Part shown: in pieces, positions 26,370 through 35,052 of the stretch
Numbering within the stretch: the first letter of the stretch is position 1
Layout: each line of letters begins with the position of its first letter
Position numbers and translations under genes: made by a program
NCBI RefSeq assembly: GCF_001517665.2
Contig: NZ_LN999806.1
Coordinates: forward strand, 1 to 64,000
Origin: Peptoniphilus phoceensis
GTDB taxonomy: Bacteria > Bacillota > Clostridia > Tissierellales > Peptoniphilaceae
DNA length: 64,000 nt
Reading direction: 5' to 3'
Notes under the pieces: model-generated
Told to the model about the DNA's origin: nothing
The model's input: only the letters and a program-made list of their open reading frames with translations
The model's database searches: none

Positions 26370-27245
26370 GTTTTTTCTTCTGTTTTTTCTTCTCTTTTTT
26401 CTCGACAACAATATATTTTTTGATTTGGAAATAGTATAAGTATTTAAAATCAAATTAATTATATTACATAGAATTATAAATTTAATGGCAAAGACTCTTG
26501 GCATAAAATAGCTTGTCATGATAATAAGACTGAGTATGCTGAAAATATCTACAAAATATTCAACATACAATGTCCTTGATAGGATTGTATTTTCTGAAAA
26601 TTTTAGATTTGCAGAAAGCACATTTATAAAAAATAAAATCATGACAAAAGTGTAGGTAACTATTGAGATATTTATACTAGCTGTAAGTATATAAATTTGC
26701 AAAATAAAGTACATGGAAAATTTTACAATTAGAAGACCAATTTCATAGTTTTCTAACTTTAACTTTTTGGACTCATAGAGATTTTCTATGTCCCAATCCT
26801 CCATCAAAGCATTTAAAATCTTTGTGGTTTTTATTTTTTCACATATCCATGAAGGCAACACGCTAAGTACAAAAATACTTATTACAAGACTTTTTAATAC
26901 GTCAAATAAACTAGTCCCATGAAATCTACTAAAATAATTAAAGGTAAATAAAATTATTCCAATAAGAGCTGAAAGAGATAAAATCTTTAAAAAGGCTTGA
27001 AAAATTTCATAATTTTTCCCACTTAATAAAAAATTACCAGCTTCACTATAAGCTCCTGCAAATTCGTAGGGATTGCCCATCCTATTTAATTCTTTTTTTA
27101 TATCTTCTTCCGTATAAATTTCTGGAAGTCTATCTCCCAATATAGCTAAAACATCGTCCTTGGCATCCTTTTGCTTGTCATAAGGGATGTATCTTTGCAA
27201 ATAATAAATATATCTATCGACGAGTTCATGTTCAATTAATTTCAT
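26352..27245 (-). CDS. HAAS-domain membrane protein
   Basis: 297 residues. The N-terminal 75 residues (ELVDRYIYYLQRYIP, KKELNRMGNPYEFAGAYSEA) fit the HAAS domain, a helical module usually joined to membrane parts. About six membrane segments follow, then a tail of lysines and arginines. HAAS proteins often partner with PadR-type regulators; none is next to this gene. Function unknown. Confidence 0.75.
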   Translation of the reverse strand: MKLIEHELVDRYIYYLQRYIPYDKQKDAKDDVLAILGDRLPEIYTEEDIKKELNRMGNPYEFAGAYSEAGNFLLSGKNYEIFQAFLKILSLSALIGIILFTFNYFSRFHGTSLFDVLKSLVISIFVLSVLPSWICEKIKTTKILNALMEDWDIENLYESKKLKLENYEIGLLIVKFSMYFILQIYILTASINISIVTYTFVMILFFINVLSANLKFSENTILSRTLYVEYFVDIFSILSLIIMTSYFMPRVFAIKFIILCNIINLILNTYTISKSKNILLSRKKRRKNRRKNKKDRD

Positions 27246-27412
27246 AAAACCATCCTCATATATATTATAAGTTAAATGTAGGTTCTTTTAAATGAGTACT
27301 TGTTAATTTTAAAAATAATTTTGACATTATATTTACAAAATCTTTTCATTTTTTATAAATATAAAGACTTTTCTAAACTATTTTAATATAAGTCCTTCAA
27401 AAAAACCATAAA

Positions 27413-27437
27413 AAAAAGTCCTGTTTCCAGGACTCTA
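27413..27437 (-). terminator. Terminator of the 3D-domain protein gene
   Basis: AGTCCTG stem with a GAAA loop and CAGGACT followed by seven Ts directly after the stop codon (minus strand). Confidence 0.85.
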
Positions 27438-28424
27438 TTAATCAAGTACATAAACTTTTACATTTCTTCTTCCGAAATTATTTGCCTCGGCATTAGTGCT
27501 GTAGAATAAATCTATTCTGTTGCCCTTAATTGCTCCACCAGTATCTTCTGCTGTAGCATATCCATAACTTGCAAAGCCATCCATTGATTCGATATATAGT
27601 TTTGAACCTAGTGGAATAACTCTTGGGTCAACTGCAACTGCACCAACTCTTGCTCTAGTTCCCATAGCAGTTTTTGAACCTGCACTTGGATCATAAGCAG
27701 TAGCTTGCATAACAATTACCTTTTTAGCTGATTTTCCATTAGGAGCAGCACTTCCTTTTTTTGTGCCAACTTCTACAACTTCTTTTACAGCTTCCTTAGT
27801 AATTTCACTTTTAATAACTTCAGTTGATTCTAGATTTCCATTTACATAAGTGTTTTTTAAACTTTCAACTTTTTGTCCAACTTGACCTTTAGTGATTACC
27901 TTTTTGTCACCCTTAAACATTTCATTGTTTTCACGAGTTTCTGTTTCAAAAGGAATTTCAGTTTTGTTTTCTACAGTTTCTTGAGTTACTCTATCGATTT
28001 TAATTTCCATACCTTGTTTTGCGATTTCATCAAGTGGTAGAGAAACTCTATCAAGTTTATTTAACTTAATGTTTAAATTTTCAAGTACATCAGAAACAGT
28101 GTATCCATTAGCTTCAACTATTAGAGTTTTGTTGCCATCTTTTATATGGTAAGACTTTGGTGAAGTAATGACAATTTTTGTGTCCTTTGTAATTTCTTCA
28201 TCTAAACTTGGACTAACAAGATCCTTGTTCTTTAGTACTACGCCTTCTTTATCTAAGAAGTCCTTTACTGTCTTTTCATATGTAAAAACTGTTTTAGTCT
28301 TTCCATTGATATTTAATTCTACATCATTGCCAAGAGCTGTACTAAAACCCATTGTTAAGACAGATACCAAGGCAAGTGCGATTAATATAAATTTCGCATT
28401 CCTAAAAATGTTCTTATTATTCAA
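27438..28424 (-). CDS. YabE/RpfB-like cell-wall protein with DUF348, G5 and 3D domains
   Basis: 328 residues. A signal-anchor (about 8-27), two DUF348 ubiquitin-like repeats (about 30-145), a G5 domain (about 150-220) and a C-terminal 3D domain with the three aspartates in ATAYDPS, AVDPRVIP and EDTGGAIKGNRIDLF. The 3D domain is the lytic-transglycosylase-like fold of MltA/YabE/YuiC. It probably acts on peptidoglycan outside the membrane. The start is a TTG at 28,424 because GGAGGT lies at the right distance; an upstream TTG at 28,439 overlaps that site. Confidence 0.9.
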   Translation of the reverse strand: MNNKNIFRNAKFILIALALVSVLTMGFSTALGNDVELNINGKTKTVFTYEKTVKDFLDKEGVVLKNKDLVSPSLDEEITKDTKIVITSPKSYHIKDGNKTLIVEANGYTVSDVLENLNIKLNKLDRVSLPLDEIAKQGMEIKIDRVTQETVENKTEIPFETETRENNEMFKGDKKVITKGQVGQKVESLKNTYVNGNLESTEVIKSEITKEAVKEVVEVGTKKGSAAPNGKSAKKVIVMQATAYDPSAGSKTAMGTRARVGAVAVDPRVIPLGSKLYIESMDGFASYGYATAEDTGGAIKGNRIDLFYSTNAEANNFGRRNVKVYVLD

Positions 28425-28617
28425 AAATATAACCTCCAATAACGTTACAAGTTTGTAAATATTGTTACTCTTTTGTAACTTCTTCTAACCTCATAAAAGT
28501 ATATTAAAAAAAACTAAATTTGTCAATTTTTTTGTAACTTTTTTGTAAATAACATTGCGAAAGGCTAATTTTAGCCATTTTAAATTTTTAAAAAAATTAA
28601 TTTATTTTTCACAAAAA

Positions 28618-28656
28618 ATAAAAAAGCCCCTAAAGCTTGAAATTTAGGGCTTTTTA
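28618..28656 (-). terminator. Terminator after the Nudix gene
   Basis: Stem AAAAAGCCCTAAA with TTTAGGGGCTTTTT, flanked by A and T runs. It is 88 bp beyond the Nudix stop and would end the mscL-patatin-nudix transcript. The stretch 28,440-28,743 otherwise holds only the AT-rich promoter region of the 3D gene. Confidence 0.7.
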
Positions 28657-28743
28657 TTTAAATATTACATTTATATTACAAATTTTTAAATATTCTTGAA
28701 TAAATTATTAAAATATAAAATTTTCATAAGGAGATAAAATAAA

Positions 28744-29379
28744 TTAGGATCTTAAATTTTCAACAAACCTTCTAGCCATCTTTGCCGTAAAACCCCAAAT
28801 TATTTCTCCATTATATTCATAAAAAAGAACTTCTTCCTTACCTCTTTTGAATTTATAATTAACTCCATTAGGTATAAGGTGATAAGGAAATTCCTTATTT
28901 CTTTCCACTTTAAGATTTATCTTGTAAGACTTTGGATCAGTTTCCAAAAAGTAAGACAAGGGAATAGTAAAAACCTTCTCAACTTCATCTATTGATGGAG
29001 AAATTTCATCAAAATCTCTTTTTATCTCACCAATAAAAGTATGAATAATTGCAGCATAGGGATTGACCACAAAGTCACTTTCAGAATATATTTCTATCTC
29101 ATCTTCTGAAATCAAAAGTTCCTCTGAAGTTTCCCTTATTGCTGCTTCTAGTGGGCTTTCCTTACCCTCAATTCGTCCTCCTGGAAAGGAAATTTCACCT
29201 GGTTGATTTCTAAGAGTGAAGGCTCTCTTTTCAAAAAGAAGATGAATCTCGCCATCTTTTTTTATAAGTGGCAGCATCACTGAAAACCTATTTTTTACAT
29301 CAACGGGCATGGGCTTTTTATTCTGAAACTTAGATTTTATCTTTTCTAAAGAGTTATCAGCTTCAAAATCCATTTTCAA
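28744..29379 (-). CDS. Nudix hydrolase, CoA pyrophosphatase type
   Basis: 211 residues. The Nudix box is complete (GGRIEGKESPLEAAIRETSE then EL) near residues 67-89. Just before it, LRNQPGEISFPGG fits the extra motif of CoA-cleaving Nudix proteins (NudL/YeaB type). It probably splits coenzyme A or acyl-CoA into 3',5'-ADP and phosphopantetheine. It overlaps the patatin gene by 17 bp, so the two lipid/CoA enzymes are made together. Confidence 0.88.
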   Translation of the reverse strand: MKMDFEADNSLEKIKSKFQNKKPMPVDVKNRFSVMLPLIKKDGEIHLLFEKRAFTLRNQPGEISFPGGRIEGKESPLEAAIRETSEELLISEDEIEIYSESDFVVNPYAAIIHTFIGEIKRDFDEISPSIDEVEKVFTIPLSYFLETDPKSYKINLKVERNKEFPYHLIPNGVNYKFKRGKEEVLFYEYNGEIIWGFTAKMARRFVENLRS

Positions 29380-30397
29380 TCTCCCTCATAAATCCTTCTA
29401 CTGTATAAATCCTAAATCTATCAATTTTCTTTCTATTACCTTCTCTTTCAAGAAGCTTGTACAAGAGCTCATCATATTCAAAATTTTCTGACATTTCAAA
29501 TTCTTCTGCCAACTTAGGTGCATAATCTTCAAAAATTATCCTGGCAAGCTTTTTATCAGACCTTTCAACCTTATTTTTCAAAAGTCTGTAAATATACTTG
29601 AAACTCTCTTCTTCATCAACAGGCATTATATAAAAATCTTCTCCCTTTAAGCCTTTAACTTCTCTAAAAGCATCAAAGTATCCCATTTTTATAAGTTCAT
29701 CGGCCTTTTCCTTGTTAAAATCCATGCTTGATCCTAAGCTTTTATTTGGCTTTATTATATATTTAGCTTTAATTTCACTCCTAGGTGGATCCTTGTGAAG
29801 TCTTACTACAACAGCATCCATCTTGCCACTATCAATCATGTCTATAGGAGCAGGTGAAGCAAAACCTCCATCTATATAATACTTGCCATGAAGAGGTTTT
29901 AACTTAAAAACTGGCAGATAACAAGAAGCAATAATATAATCCTTTAAAAGTCCCTTTTCAATATCATTCTTACAAAGTTTTTCAACTTTAAGGTCTGATA
30001 CATTTACTGTGCACAAACCAAAATCCACATCAGACTCTCTAAGCTTATCTTCATCTATAAATTGATCAACTAACCTATAAAGAGGATTAGGCGATCTAGT
30101 AAATTCAGGAATTTTAATATCGTGCTGACGAAGTTTTTCTACAACTTTTGTCAAGAGATTCTCATCTTCTTGAACAATTTTTACTTCATTATCAAAGGCT
30201 GAAAAATCTAAACTCTTCCAAGCCTTAAAACATTCATAGGCATCCCCTTGGGCAAACATGGCCCCATTAAAGGCACCAATGCTAGTTCCGACTATTTTCG
30301 AAAAATCAAATCCCATTTCCATTAAGGCGAAGTAGGCTCCTACTTGGTAGGCGCCCTTAGCTCCTCCACCTTCGAGGACTAATGCCCACTTTTTCAT
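29363..30397 (-). CDS. Patatin-like phospholipase
   Basis: 344 residues. Oxyanion motif GGGAKGAYQVG at 9-19, nucleophile GTSIG near 38-42 and DGG near 187 give the Ser-Asp dyad of patatins. A C-terminal helical part of about 100 residues follows the catalytic domain. It probably hydrolyses membrane lipids or acyl esters in the cytoplasm; no secretion signal. Its ATG overlaps the mscL stop (4 bp). Confidence 0.9.
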   Translation of the reverse strand: MKKWALVLEGGGAKGAYQVGAYFALMEMGFDFSKIVGTSIGAFNGAMFAQGDAYECFKAWKSLDFSAFDNEVKIVQEDENLLTKVVEKLRQHDIKIPEFTRSPNPLYRLVDQFIDEDKLRESDVDFGLCTVNVSDLKVEKLCKNDIEKGLLKDYIIASCYLPVFKLKPLHGKYYIDGGFASPAPIDMIDSGKMDAVVVRLHKDPPRSEIKAKYIIKPNKSLGSSMDFNKEKADELIKMGYFDAFREVKGLKGEDFYIMPVDEEESFKYIYRLLKNKVERSDKKLARIIFEDYAPKLAEEFEMSENFEYDELLYKLLEREGNRKKIDRFRIYTVEGFMREIENGF

Positions 30398-30813
30398 TTT
30401 GCACTTCCTAATTCAGATGTACAGTGTGGACATCTTGTTGCATTAATATCAATTGTAGATTTACAGAAAGGACAAACTTTTTCAGTTGGTGCTGGTTCTT
30501 CCTCTTCTTTTTTGAATTTTTCAGAAACCTTAGCAATTTGCTTAATAATAATGAAAATAACTAAAGCAATAATCAAGAAATCAAAGACAGATTGTAAGAA
30601 AATACCATATTTAACTTCTGCACTACCTACAGTTACAGCTAGGTCTGAGAAATTTACTCCACCAAGTAAAATACCTATAAGCGGCATTAAAATATTTTCC
30701 ACAAGGCTTGAAACGATTTTACCAAAGGCACCACCTATGATAACACCTACAGCCATGTCCATTACATTTCCTCTAGCAATAAATTCCTTAAACTCTTCTA
30801 AAAAATTTTTCAT
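30394..30813 (-). CDS. mscL: Large-conductance mechanosensitive channel with C-terminal zinc ribbon
   Basis: 139 residues from the ATG at 30,813, which follows AAAGGAGG; the frame extends further upstream but over the ribosome site. Two membrane helices (about 14-45 and 65-95) with the MscL pore motif NVMDMAVGVIIGGAFGKIV. After the short charged segment KKEEEEPAPTEK the protein ends in a zinc ribbon, CPFC..CPHC, which ordinary MscL lacks. The channel releases solutes on hypo-osmotic shock. First gene of the mscL-patatin-nudix operon. Confidence 0.93.
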   Translation of the reverse strand: MKNFLEEFKEFIARGNVMDMAVGVIIGGAFGKIVSSLVENILMPLIGILLGGVNFSDLAVTVGSAEVKYGIFLQSVFDFLIIALVIFIIIKQIAKVSEKFKKEEEEPAPTEKVCPFCKSTIDINATRCPHCTSELGSAK

Positions 30814-30948
30814 TTTTCCTCCTTTTATTAAAAATTTATCCATAAATAAAATTAATATTGCTTACTAATATTAAATACCCACTATTTAAATAAAGTAACT
30901 TTATATAAAACAAGTATTAAAAATTTTTATTAAAAATTCACTTAATAA

Positions 30949-30998
30949 AAAAACTCAAGCTATTAGATTTTTCAATTTATAATCTAGCTTGAGTTTTT
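30949..30998. terminator. Terminator after the dCMP deaminase gene
   Basis: Long imperfect stem (AAAAAACTCAAGCT... with AATCTAGCTTGAGTTTTT) between the mscL promoter region and the deaminase stop; T-run on both strands. The remaining AT-rich sequence 30,814-31,055 shows no gene. Confidence 0.7.
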
Positions 30999-31055
30999 CT
31001 TCTGTATATTTTTCTTCTATATAATAGATTTAATTTTAAAATATTATATTTACTT

Positions 31056-31475
31056 TTAAATTTGTTTTAATAAAATCTTATTCTTTTTAAGTAACTCTAA
31101 TGCGTAGTCATCTATCCTATAAGCCTCGTGATAATTTATCTCACGAATGCCTGCTTGTATAAGTGCCTTTGTACAGTTAAGGCATGGAAAATGTGTAACA
31201 TAGGCCTTTGCTCCCTTTACAGAAATTCCTTCTTTTGCACAATATAAAAGTGCATTCATCTCTGCATGGATTGTAGCTATACAGTGCCCATCACGCATAG
31301 TGTGACCAACTTCGTCACAATGAGGATTTCCTGTAACTGATCCATTGTAACCTGTTGATATTATTCTATTGTCAGAATTAACGAGAACACAACCCACAAA
31401 AGCTCTGTCGCAAGTGGATCTTGTAGCCACCATTTCTGTTATCTCCATAAAATATTCATCCCAAGATTTTCTCAT
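31056..31475 (-). CDS. Deoxycytidylate deaminase (ComEB family)
   Basis: 139 residues. Zinc site HAEMNALL near 70-77 with PCLNC near 96-100 and the second zinc residues at the start ([10 protein letters not shown]) fit dCMP deaminases. It converts dCMP to dUMP for dTMP synthesis. It overlaps the RNase H gene by 4 bp. Confidence 0.93.
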   Translation of the reverse strand: MRKSWDEYFMEITEMVATRSTCDRAFVGCVLVNSDNRIISTGYNGSVTGNPHCDEVGHTMRDGHCIATIHAEMNALLYCAKEGISVKGAKAYVTHFPCLNCTKALIQAGIREINYHEAYRIDDYALELLKKNKILLKQI

Positions 31476-32050
31476 TTTGCCTCCTTTGCAAGTTTATCCA
31501 CTAATTCATTGTACTCAACACCAGTGTGAGCCTCTACTTTTATAAATTTTACTTCCAATTTGTCTTTTATGGAATCATAAAATTTTTTATAATTAATAGT
31601 TCCTTCTTTATTTGTCTTCCAAAATCCAAGAGCCCAAGATCTTATGCCTTCGTAGTCATAGTGAAGATATATTTTTTTCTTGCCAAGTTTTGCTGCCTCT
31701 TCCATGGCACGCATGGCACCCTTGATTTCTCCAGACACATTTCTCATTTCTGAATCTTTAAAAAATCTCTTTGAATAAGTGTACTCTTCTTCATCATTGA
31801 ACATATAAACTCCATAAGAGTGAGATTTATCTTTATTCCTATAAGATCCATCAACATAGACAAGAAGTTCATCTTTTTCTGCTGATTCTTTCTTTTTTTC
31901 TTCTTTTTCATTTATAAAAGCCTTGGCATCTTCTAATGTAGAAAACTTTTTAAAGCTTGCTCCCTTAAAGCCCACAGTTTCTCTCTTGCACTCATCCCAA
32001 GTGTGATAGATGCCAGGTTTTCTTCCAACTCTTACTGCGTAATACTTCAT
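31472..32050 (-). CDS. Ribonuclease H with N-terminal viroplasmin domain
   Basis: 192 residues. The N-terminal 50 residues ([19 protein letters not shown]) form the caulimovirus viroplasmin/RNase H1 hybrid-binding domain. The catalytic domain has the acidic residues in [29 protein letters not shown] and [10 protein letters not shown]. It degrades RNA in RNA-DNA hybrids. The ATG at 32,050 has a GAGG site; a GTG two codons earlier lies in that site. It is the first gene before the deaminase. Confidence 0.92.
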   Translation of the reverse strand: MKYYAVRVGRKPGIYHTWDECKRETVGFKGASFKKFSTLEDAKAFINEKEEKKKESAEKDELLVYVDGSYRNKDKSHSYGVYMFNDEEEYTYSKRFFKDSEMRNVSGEIKGAMRAMEEAAKLGKKKIYLHYDYEGIRSWALGFWKTNKEGTINYKKFYDSIKDKLEVKFIKVEAHTGVEYNELVDKLAKEAK

Positions 32051-32072
32051 ATTCACCTCAAAATTTTGTCAT

Positions 32073-32101
32073 TTGTCAACTTTGTCTACTTATTATATAA
32101 T
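32073..32101 (+). promoter_or_regulatory. Sigma-A promoter of the aldolase gene
   Basis: TTGTCA at 32,073-32,078 and TATAAT at 32,096-32,101, spacing 17 bp, 37 bp before the start codon. Confidence 0.7.
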
Positions 32102-32138
32102 TAGAAGTAATTAGAAGTCTAGACTTTTGGAGGTAAAA

Positions 32139-33029
32139 ATGAACAAAGAACAATTTGAAAGAATGAAAAATGGCAAAGGCTTTATTGCCGCTCTTGACCA
32201 ATCTGGTGGATCCACACCTAAAGCCCTATTAAATTATGGTGTAACTGAAGATGCTTATTCAAACGAAGAAGAAATGTTTGATAAAGTCCACGAAATGAGA
32301 AAGAGAATTATAAAGGACAAAGCTTTTACATCTGATAGAATTTTAGCTGCAATTTTATTTAAGGTTACTATGAATTCCAAAATTGATGGCAAATACACTG
32401 GAGATTATCTTTGGGAAGAAAAGGGCATAGTTCCAATCTTAAAAGTTGATGAAGGTCTTGATGTAGAAAAAGACGGTGCTAAACTTATGAAGCCTTTCAA
32501 GCATATTGACGAACTTCTTGAAAATGCTAAAGAAAGAAATATTTTTGGAACTAAGATGCGTTCTGTTGTAAAGGAACTTAATGAAGAGTCAATTAAAAAA
32601 GTTGTTGAACAACAATTTGACTACGCAAAGAAAATTTCTAAGGCAGGCTTTGTTCCTATTATCGAACCAGAAGTTGACATCCACGCTAAGGACAAGGCTG
32701 AAATCGAAGAAGTCCTTAAAAAATATCTTGTGGAAGAACTTAAAAAATTAGATAAGGAAACTTATGTAATGTTTAAGTTAACTCTTCCAGAAAAGGAAAA
32801 TCTTTACGAAGATCTTTATGACTTTGATCAAACTGTTAGGGTTGTTGCTCTTTCTGGTGGTTATTCAAGAGATGATGCCAACGAAAAACTTAGAAAAAAT
32901 AAAGGCGTAATTGCTTCTTACTCAAGAGCCTTAACTGAAGGACTTAATGTAAATCAAACAGACGAAGAATTTACAAAGATGCTTGACGACTCTATCGAAA
33001 AGAATTATTCAGCTTCAGTTGAAAAATAA
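32139..33029 (+). CDS. fda: Class I fructose-bisphosphate aldolase
   Basis: 296 residues from the ATG at 32,139 with GGAGG; a TTG twelve bases earlier is inside that site. The start [20 protein letters not shown] is typical of the Staphylococcus-type class I aldolase. The Schiff-base lysine probably lies in VMFKLTLP near 209. It splits fructose-1,6-bisphosphate in glycolysis. Single gene, own promoter and terminator. Confidence 0.95.
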   Translation: MNKEQFERMKNGKGFIAALDQSGGSTPKALLNYGVTEDAYSNEEEMFDKVHEMRKRIIKDKAFTSDRILAAILFKVTMNSKIDGKYTGDYLWEEKGIVPILKVDEGLDVEKDGAKLMKPFKHIDELLENAKERNIFGTKMRSVVKELNEESIKKVVEQQFDYAKKISKAGFVPIIEPEVDIHAKDKAEIEEVLKKYLVEELKKLDKETYVMFKLTLPEKENLYEDLYDFDQTVRVVALSGGYSRDDANEKLRKNKGVIASYSRALTEGLNVNQTDEEFTKMLDDSIEKNYSASVEK

Positions 33030-33046
33030 ATATTTTAAATTTTTTT

Positions 33047-33075
33047 AAATCTCCATTTTTTGGGGATTTTTTATT
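33047..33075 (+). terminator. Terminator of the aldolase gene
   Basis: AAATCTCC pairs with GGGGATTT around a T-rich loop, followed by a T-run. Confidence 0.65.
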
Positions 33076-33135
33076 TTCTACTGTAAAACGATTTCATTAT
33101 TATTTTTTATTTTACTTCCTGCTTTTACAAGTTTA

Positions 33136-33164
33136 TTGACTTCTTTCTGCTAGTAATGTAAACT
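33136..33164 (+). promoter_or_regulatory. Probable sigma-A promoter of tnaA
   Basis: TTGACT at 33,136-33,141 and TAAACT at 33,159-33,164, spacing 17 bp. It would start the RNA near 33,171, directly before a hairpin (GATAAT-ACAT-ATTATC) and the tandem units. Confidence 0.5.
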
Positions 33165-33170
33165 ATTTCA

Positions 33171-33315
33171 TAGATAATACATATTATCTTGGAGTTCTGA
33201 CCGCTCATCAAGAAAGAAATTTTTAAAATTTTGATAACCGGGGTTCTCTATAGGATACTGTCCGCTAGTCGACTTTTGTCGATGACCGGGGTTCCTCTAT
33301 AACTTTTTTTATTTT
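33171..33315 (+). ncRNA. Tandem structured leader RNA of the tryptophanase operon, candidate riboswitch
   Basis: Two related units follow each other without a gap: 33,191-33,252 and 33,253-33,301. Both contain CCGCU, then an arm, a loop and the complementary arm, then ACCGGGGUUC and UCUAUA. The inner arms differ in sequence but each pairs (AUCAA with UUGAU; UCGAC with GUCGA). CCG can pair with CGG in both, and in unit 2 UAUAGGA pairs with UCCUCUAUA. A U-tract (33,304-33,310) follows unit 2, so it could work as a terminator. I cannot match it to a riboswitch class I know. Position predicts a ligand linked to aromatic amino acids, by inference. Confidence 0.6.
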
Positions 33316-33331
33316 TATATGGAGGTTTTTT

Positions 33332-34975
33332 ATGAAAAAGTATCAATTAGACGTACCTATACCACATTCCTACACTTATGTTACAAAGAATATTCCAAAT
33401 GTAACTGTGGAACAAAGAGAAAGAGCCCTAAAGGCTACTCACTACAATGAATTTGCTTTCCCTGCAGGAATGTTAACTATCGATATGTTATCTGACTCAG
33501 GAACTACTGCCATGACAGATGTTCAATGGTCTGCAATGTTTTTGGGTGATGAATCTTATGGAAGAAACAAGGGCTACTATGTTCTCTTAGATACCTTTAG
33601 AGATGTCTTTGAAAGAGGCGACGATCAAAAGAGAATTATTGACCTAGTTAGAACTGACTGCGACGATGTTGAAAAAATGATGAACGAAGTTTACCTTTGC
33701 GAATATGAAGGTGGACTATTTAACGGTGGCTCTGCACAAATGGAAAGACCTAATACTTTTATCATCCAACAAGGTCGTGCAGCAGAATCAGTTTTATTTG
33801 AACTTGTAAGAAATATTTTAAATGCAAGAGAACCAGGAAAGACTTATACTATTCCTTCAAATGGACACTTTGACACAACTGAAGGAAATATTAAACAAAT
33901 GGGATCTATCCCAAGAAACTTATACAATAAAGAACTTTTGTGGGAAGTTCCTGAAAATGGTCACTATGAAAAGAATCCATTTAAGGGCAACATGGACACA
34001 AAGAAATTGGAAGAATTAATTGAAAAATTAGGACCAGAAAATGTTCCTCTAATTTATACAACTATTACAAACAACACAGTTTGTGGTCAACCAGTTTCTA
34101 TGGCAAACATGAGAGAATGTTCAAGAATTGCTCACAAATATGAAATACCTTATATGTTTGATGCTGCAAGATGGGCAGAAAATGCTTACTTCATAAAAGT
34201 TAATGAAGAAGGCTACGCTGACAAATCAATCCCAGAAATTGCAAAGGAAATGTTCTCTTATTGTGACGGTTTTACTGCTTCTCTTAAAAAAGATGGACAC
34301 GCAAACATGGGTGGCGTTCTTGCCTTTAGAGATAAGGGATTATTCTGGAAGAAGTTCTCTGACTTTAACGAAGACGGATCAGTTAAAACTGATGTAGGTA
34401 TTTTATTAAAGGTTAAACAAATTTCTTCTTACGGAAATGACTCCTATGGTGGAATGAGTGGTAGAGATATTATGGCACTTGCTGCTGGTCTTTATGAAGC
34501 AGCTAAGTTTGATTATCTTGATGCCCGTGTTAAACAATGTGAATACCTTGCACAAGGATTTTACAAAGCTGGCGTAAAAGGCGTTGTACTTCCTGCTGGT
34601 GGCCACGGTGTTTACATCAACATGGACGAATTCTTCGACAATAAGAGAGCACCAGAAACTTTTGCTGGTCAAGGTTTCTCTGTTGAATTAATTAGACGTT
34701 ATGGAATTAGAACTGCAGAACTAGGCAACTATTCAATGGAATATGATTTAAAAACTCCAGAACAACAAGCTGAAGTGGCAAACGTAGTTCGTTTTGCAGT
34801 AAACAGAAGTCAACTTTCTAAGGAACACATGGATTATGTAATTGCAGCTGTAAAGGCTCTTTATGAAGATCGTGCTACTATTCCTAATATTAGAATAGTA
34901 AAGGGTAAAAACCTTCCAATGCGTCACTTCCACGCTTTCCTAGAAACTTATGAACCTTCTGAAGATGAAAAATAA
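33332..34975 (+). CDS. tnaA: Tryptophanase family lyase (tryptophanase or tyrosine phenol-lyase)
   Basis: 547 residues, PLP-dependent beta-eliminating lyase. The PLP lysine lies in SLKKDGHANMGG (K319/K320), preceded by FDAARWAENAYFI with the cofactor-binding aspartate and arginine. Typical neighbours are ITNNTVCGQPVSM and the C-terminal IRRYGIRTAELG. Family members are usually 455-475 residues; this one has about 75 extra, partly in the region around residues 75-140 and in the C-terminus. Tryptophanase is preferred because an NSS transporter of TnaT type follows; tyrosine phenol-lyase activity cannot be excluded. Ribosome site GGAGG. It yields indole, pyruvate and ammonia for energy. Confidence 0.88.
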   Translation: MKKYQLDVPIPHSYTYVTKNIPNVTVEQRERALKATHYNEFAFPAGMLTIDMLSDSGTTAMTDVQWSAMFLGDESYGRNKGYYVLLDTFRDVFERGDDQKRIIDLVRTDCDDVEKMMNEVYLCEYEGGLFNGGSAQMERPNTFIIQQGRAAESVLFELVRNILNAREPGKTYTIPSNGHFDTTEGNIKQMGSIPRNLYNKELLWEVPENGHYEKNPFKGNMDTKKLEELIEKLGPENVPLIYTTITNNTVCGQPVSMANMRECSRIAHKYEIPYMFDAARWAENAYFIKVNEEGYADKSIPEIAKEMFSYCDGFTASLKKDGHANMGGVLAFRDKGLFWKKFSDFNEDGSVKTDVGILLKVKQISSYGNDSYGGMSGRDIMALAAGLYEAAKFDYLDARVKQCEYLAQGFYKAGVKGVVLPAGGHGVYINMDEFFDNKRAPETFAGQGFSVELIRRYGIRTAELGNYSMEYDLKTPEQQAEVANVVRFAVNRSQLSKEHMDYVIAAVKALYEDRATIPNIRIVKGKNLPMRHFHAFLETYEPSEDEK

Positions 34976-35002
34976 TTTAGAGTAAAAGAAAAAACAAAAT
35001 TC

Positions 35003-35032
35003 AATTAGCCCCTTGAAATACAGGGGCAATTA
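35003..35032 (+). promoter_or_regulatory. Intergenic hairpin between tnaA and tnaT
   Basis: GCCCCT pairs with AGGGGC around an 8-nt loop, with flanking AATT arms, and no T-run follows. It may be a processing or stabilising element that sets different amounts of the two proteins, rather than a terminator. Confidence 0.45.
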
Positions 35033-35052
35033 CCCTATTAAGGAGAATAATT

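Noticed and set aside
33030-33331. T-box or TnaC-type leader peptide for tnaA
   Set aside because: No T-box core or specifier arrangement and no Trp-containing short frame with a ribosome site was seen in the leader.
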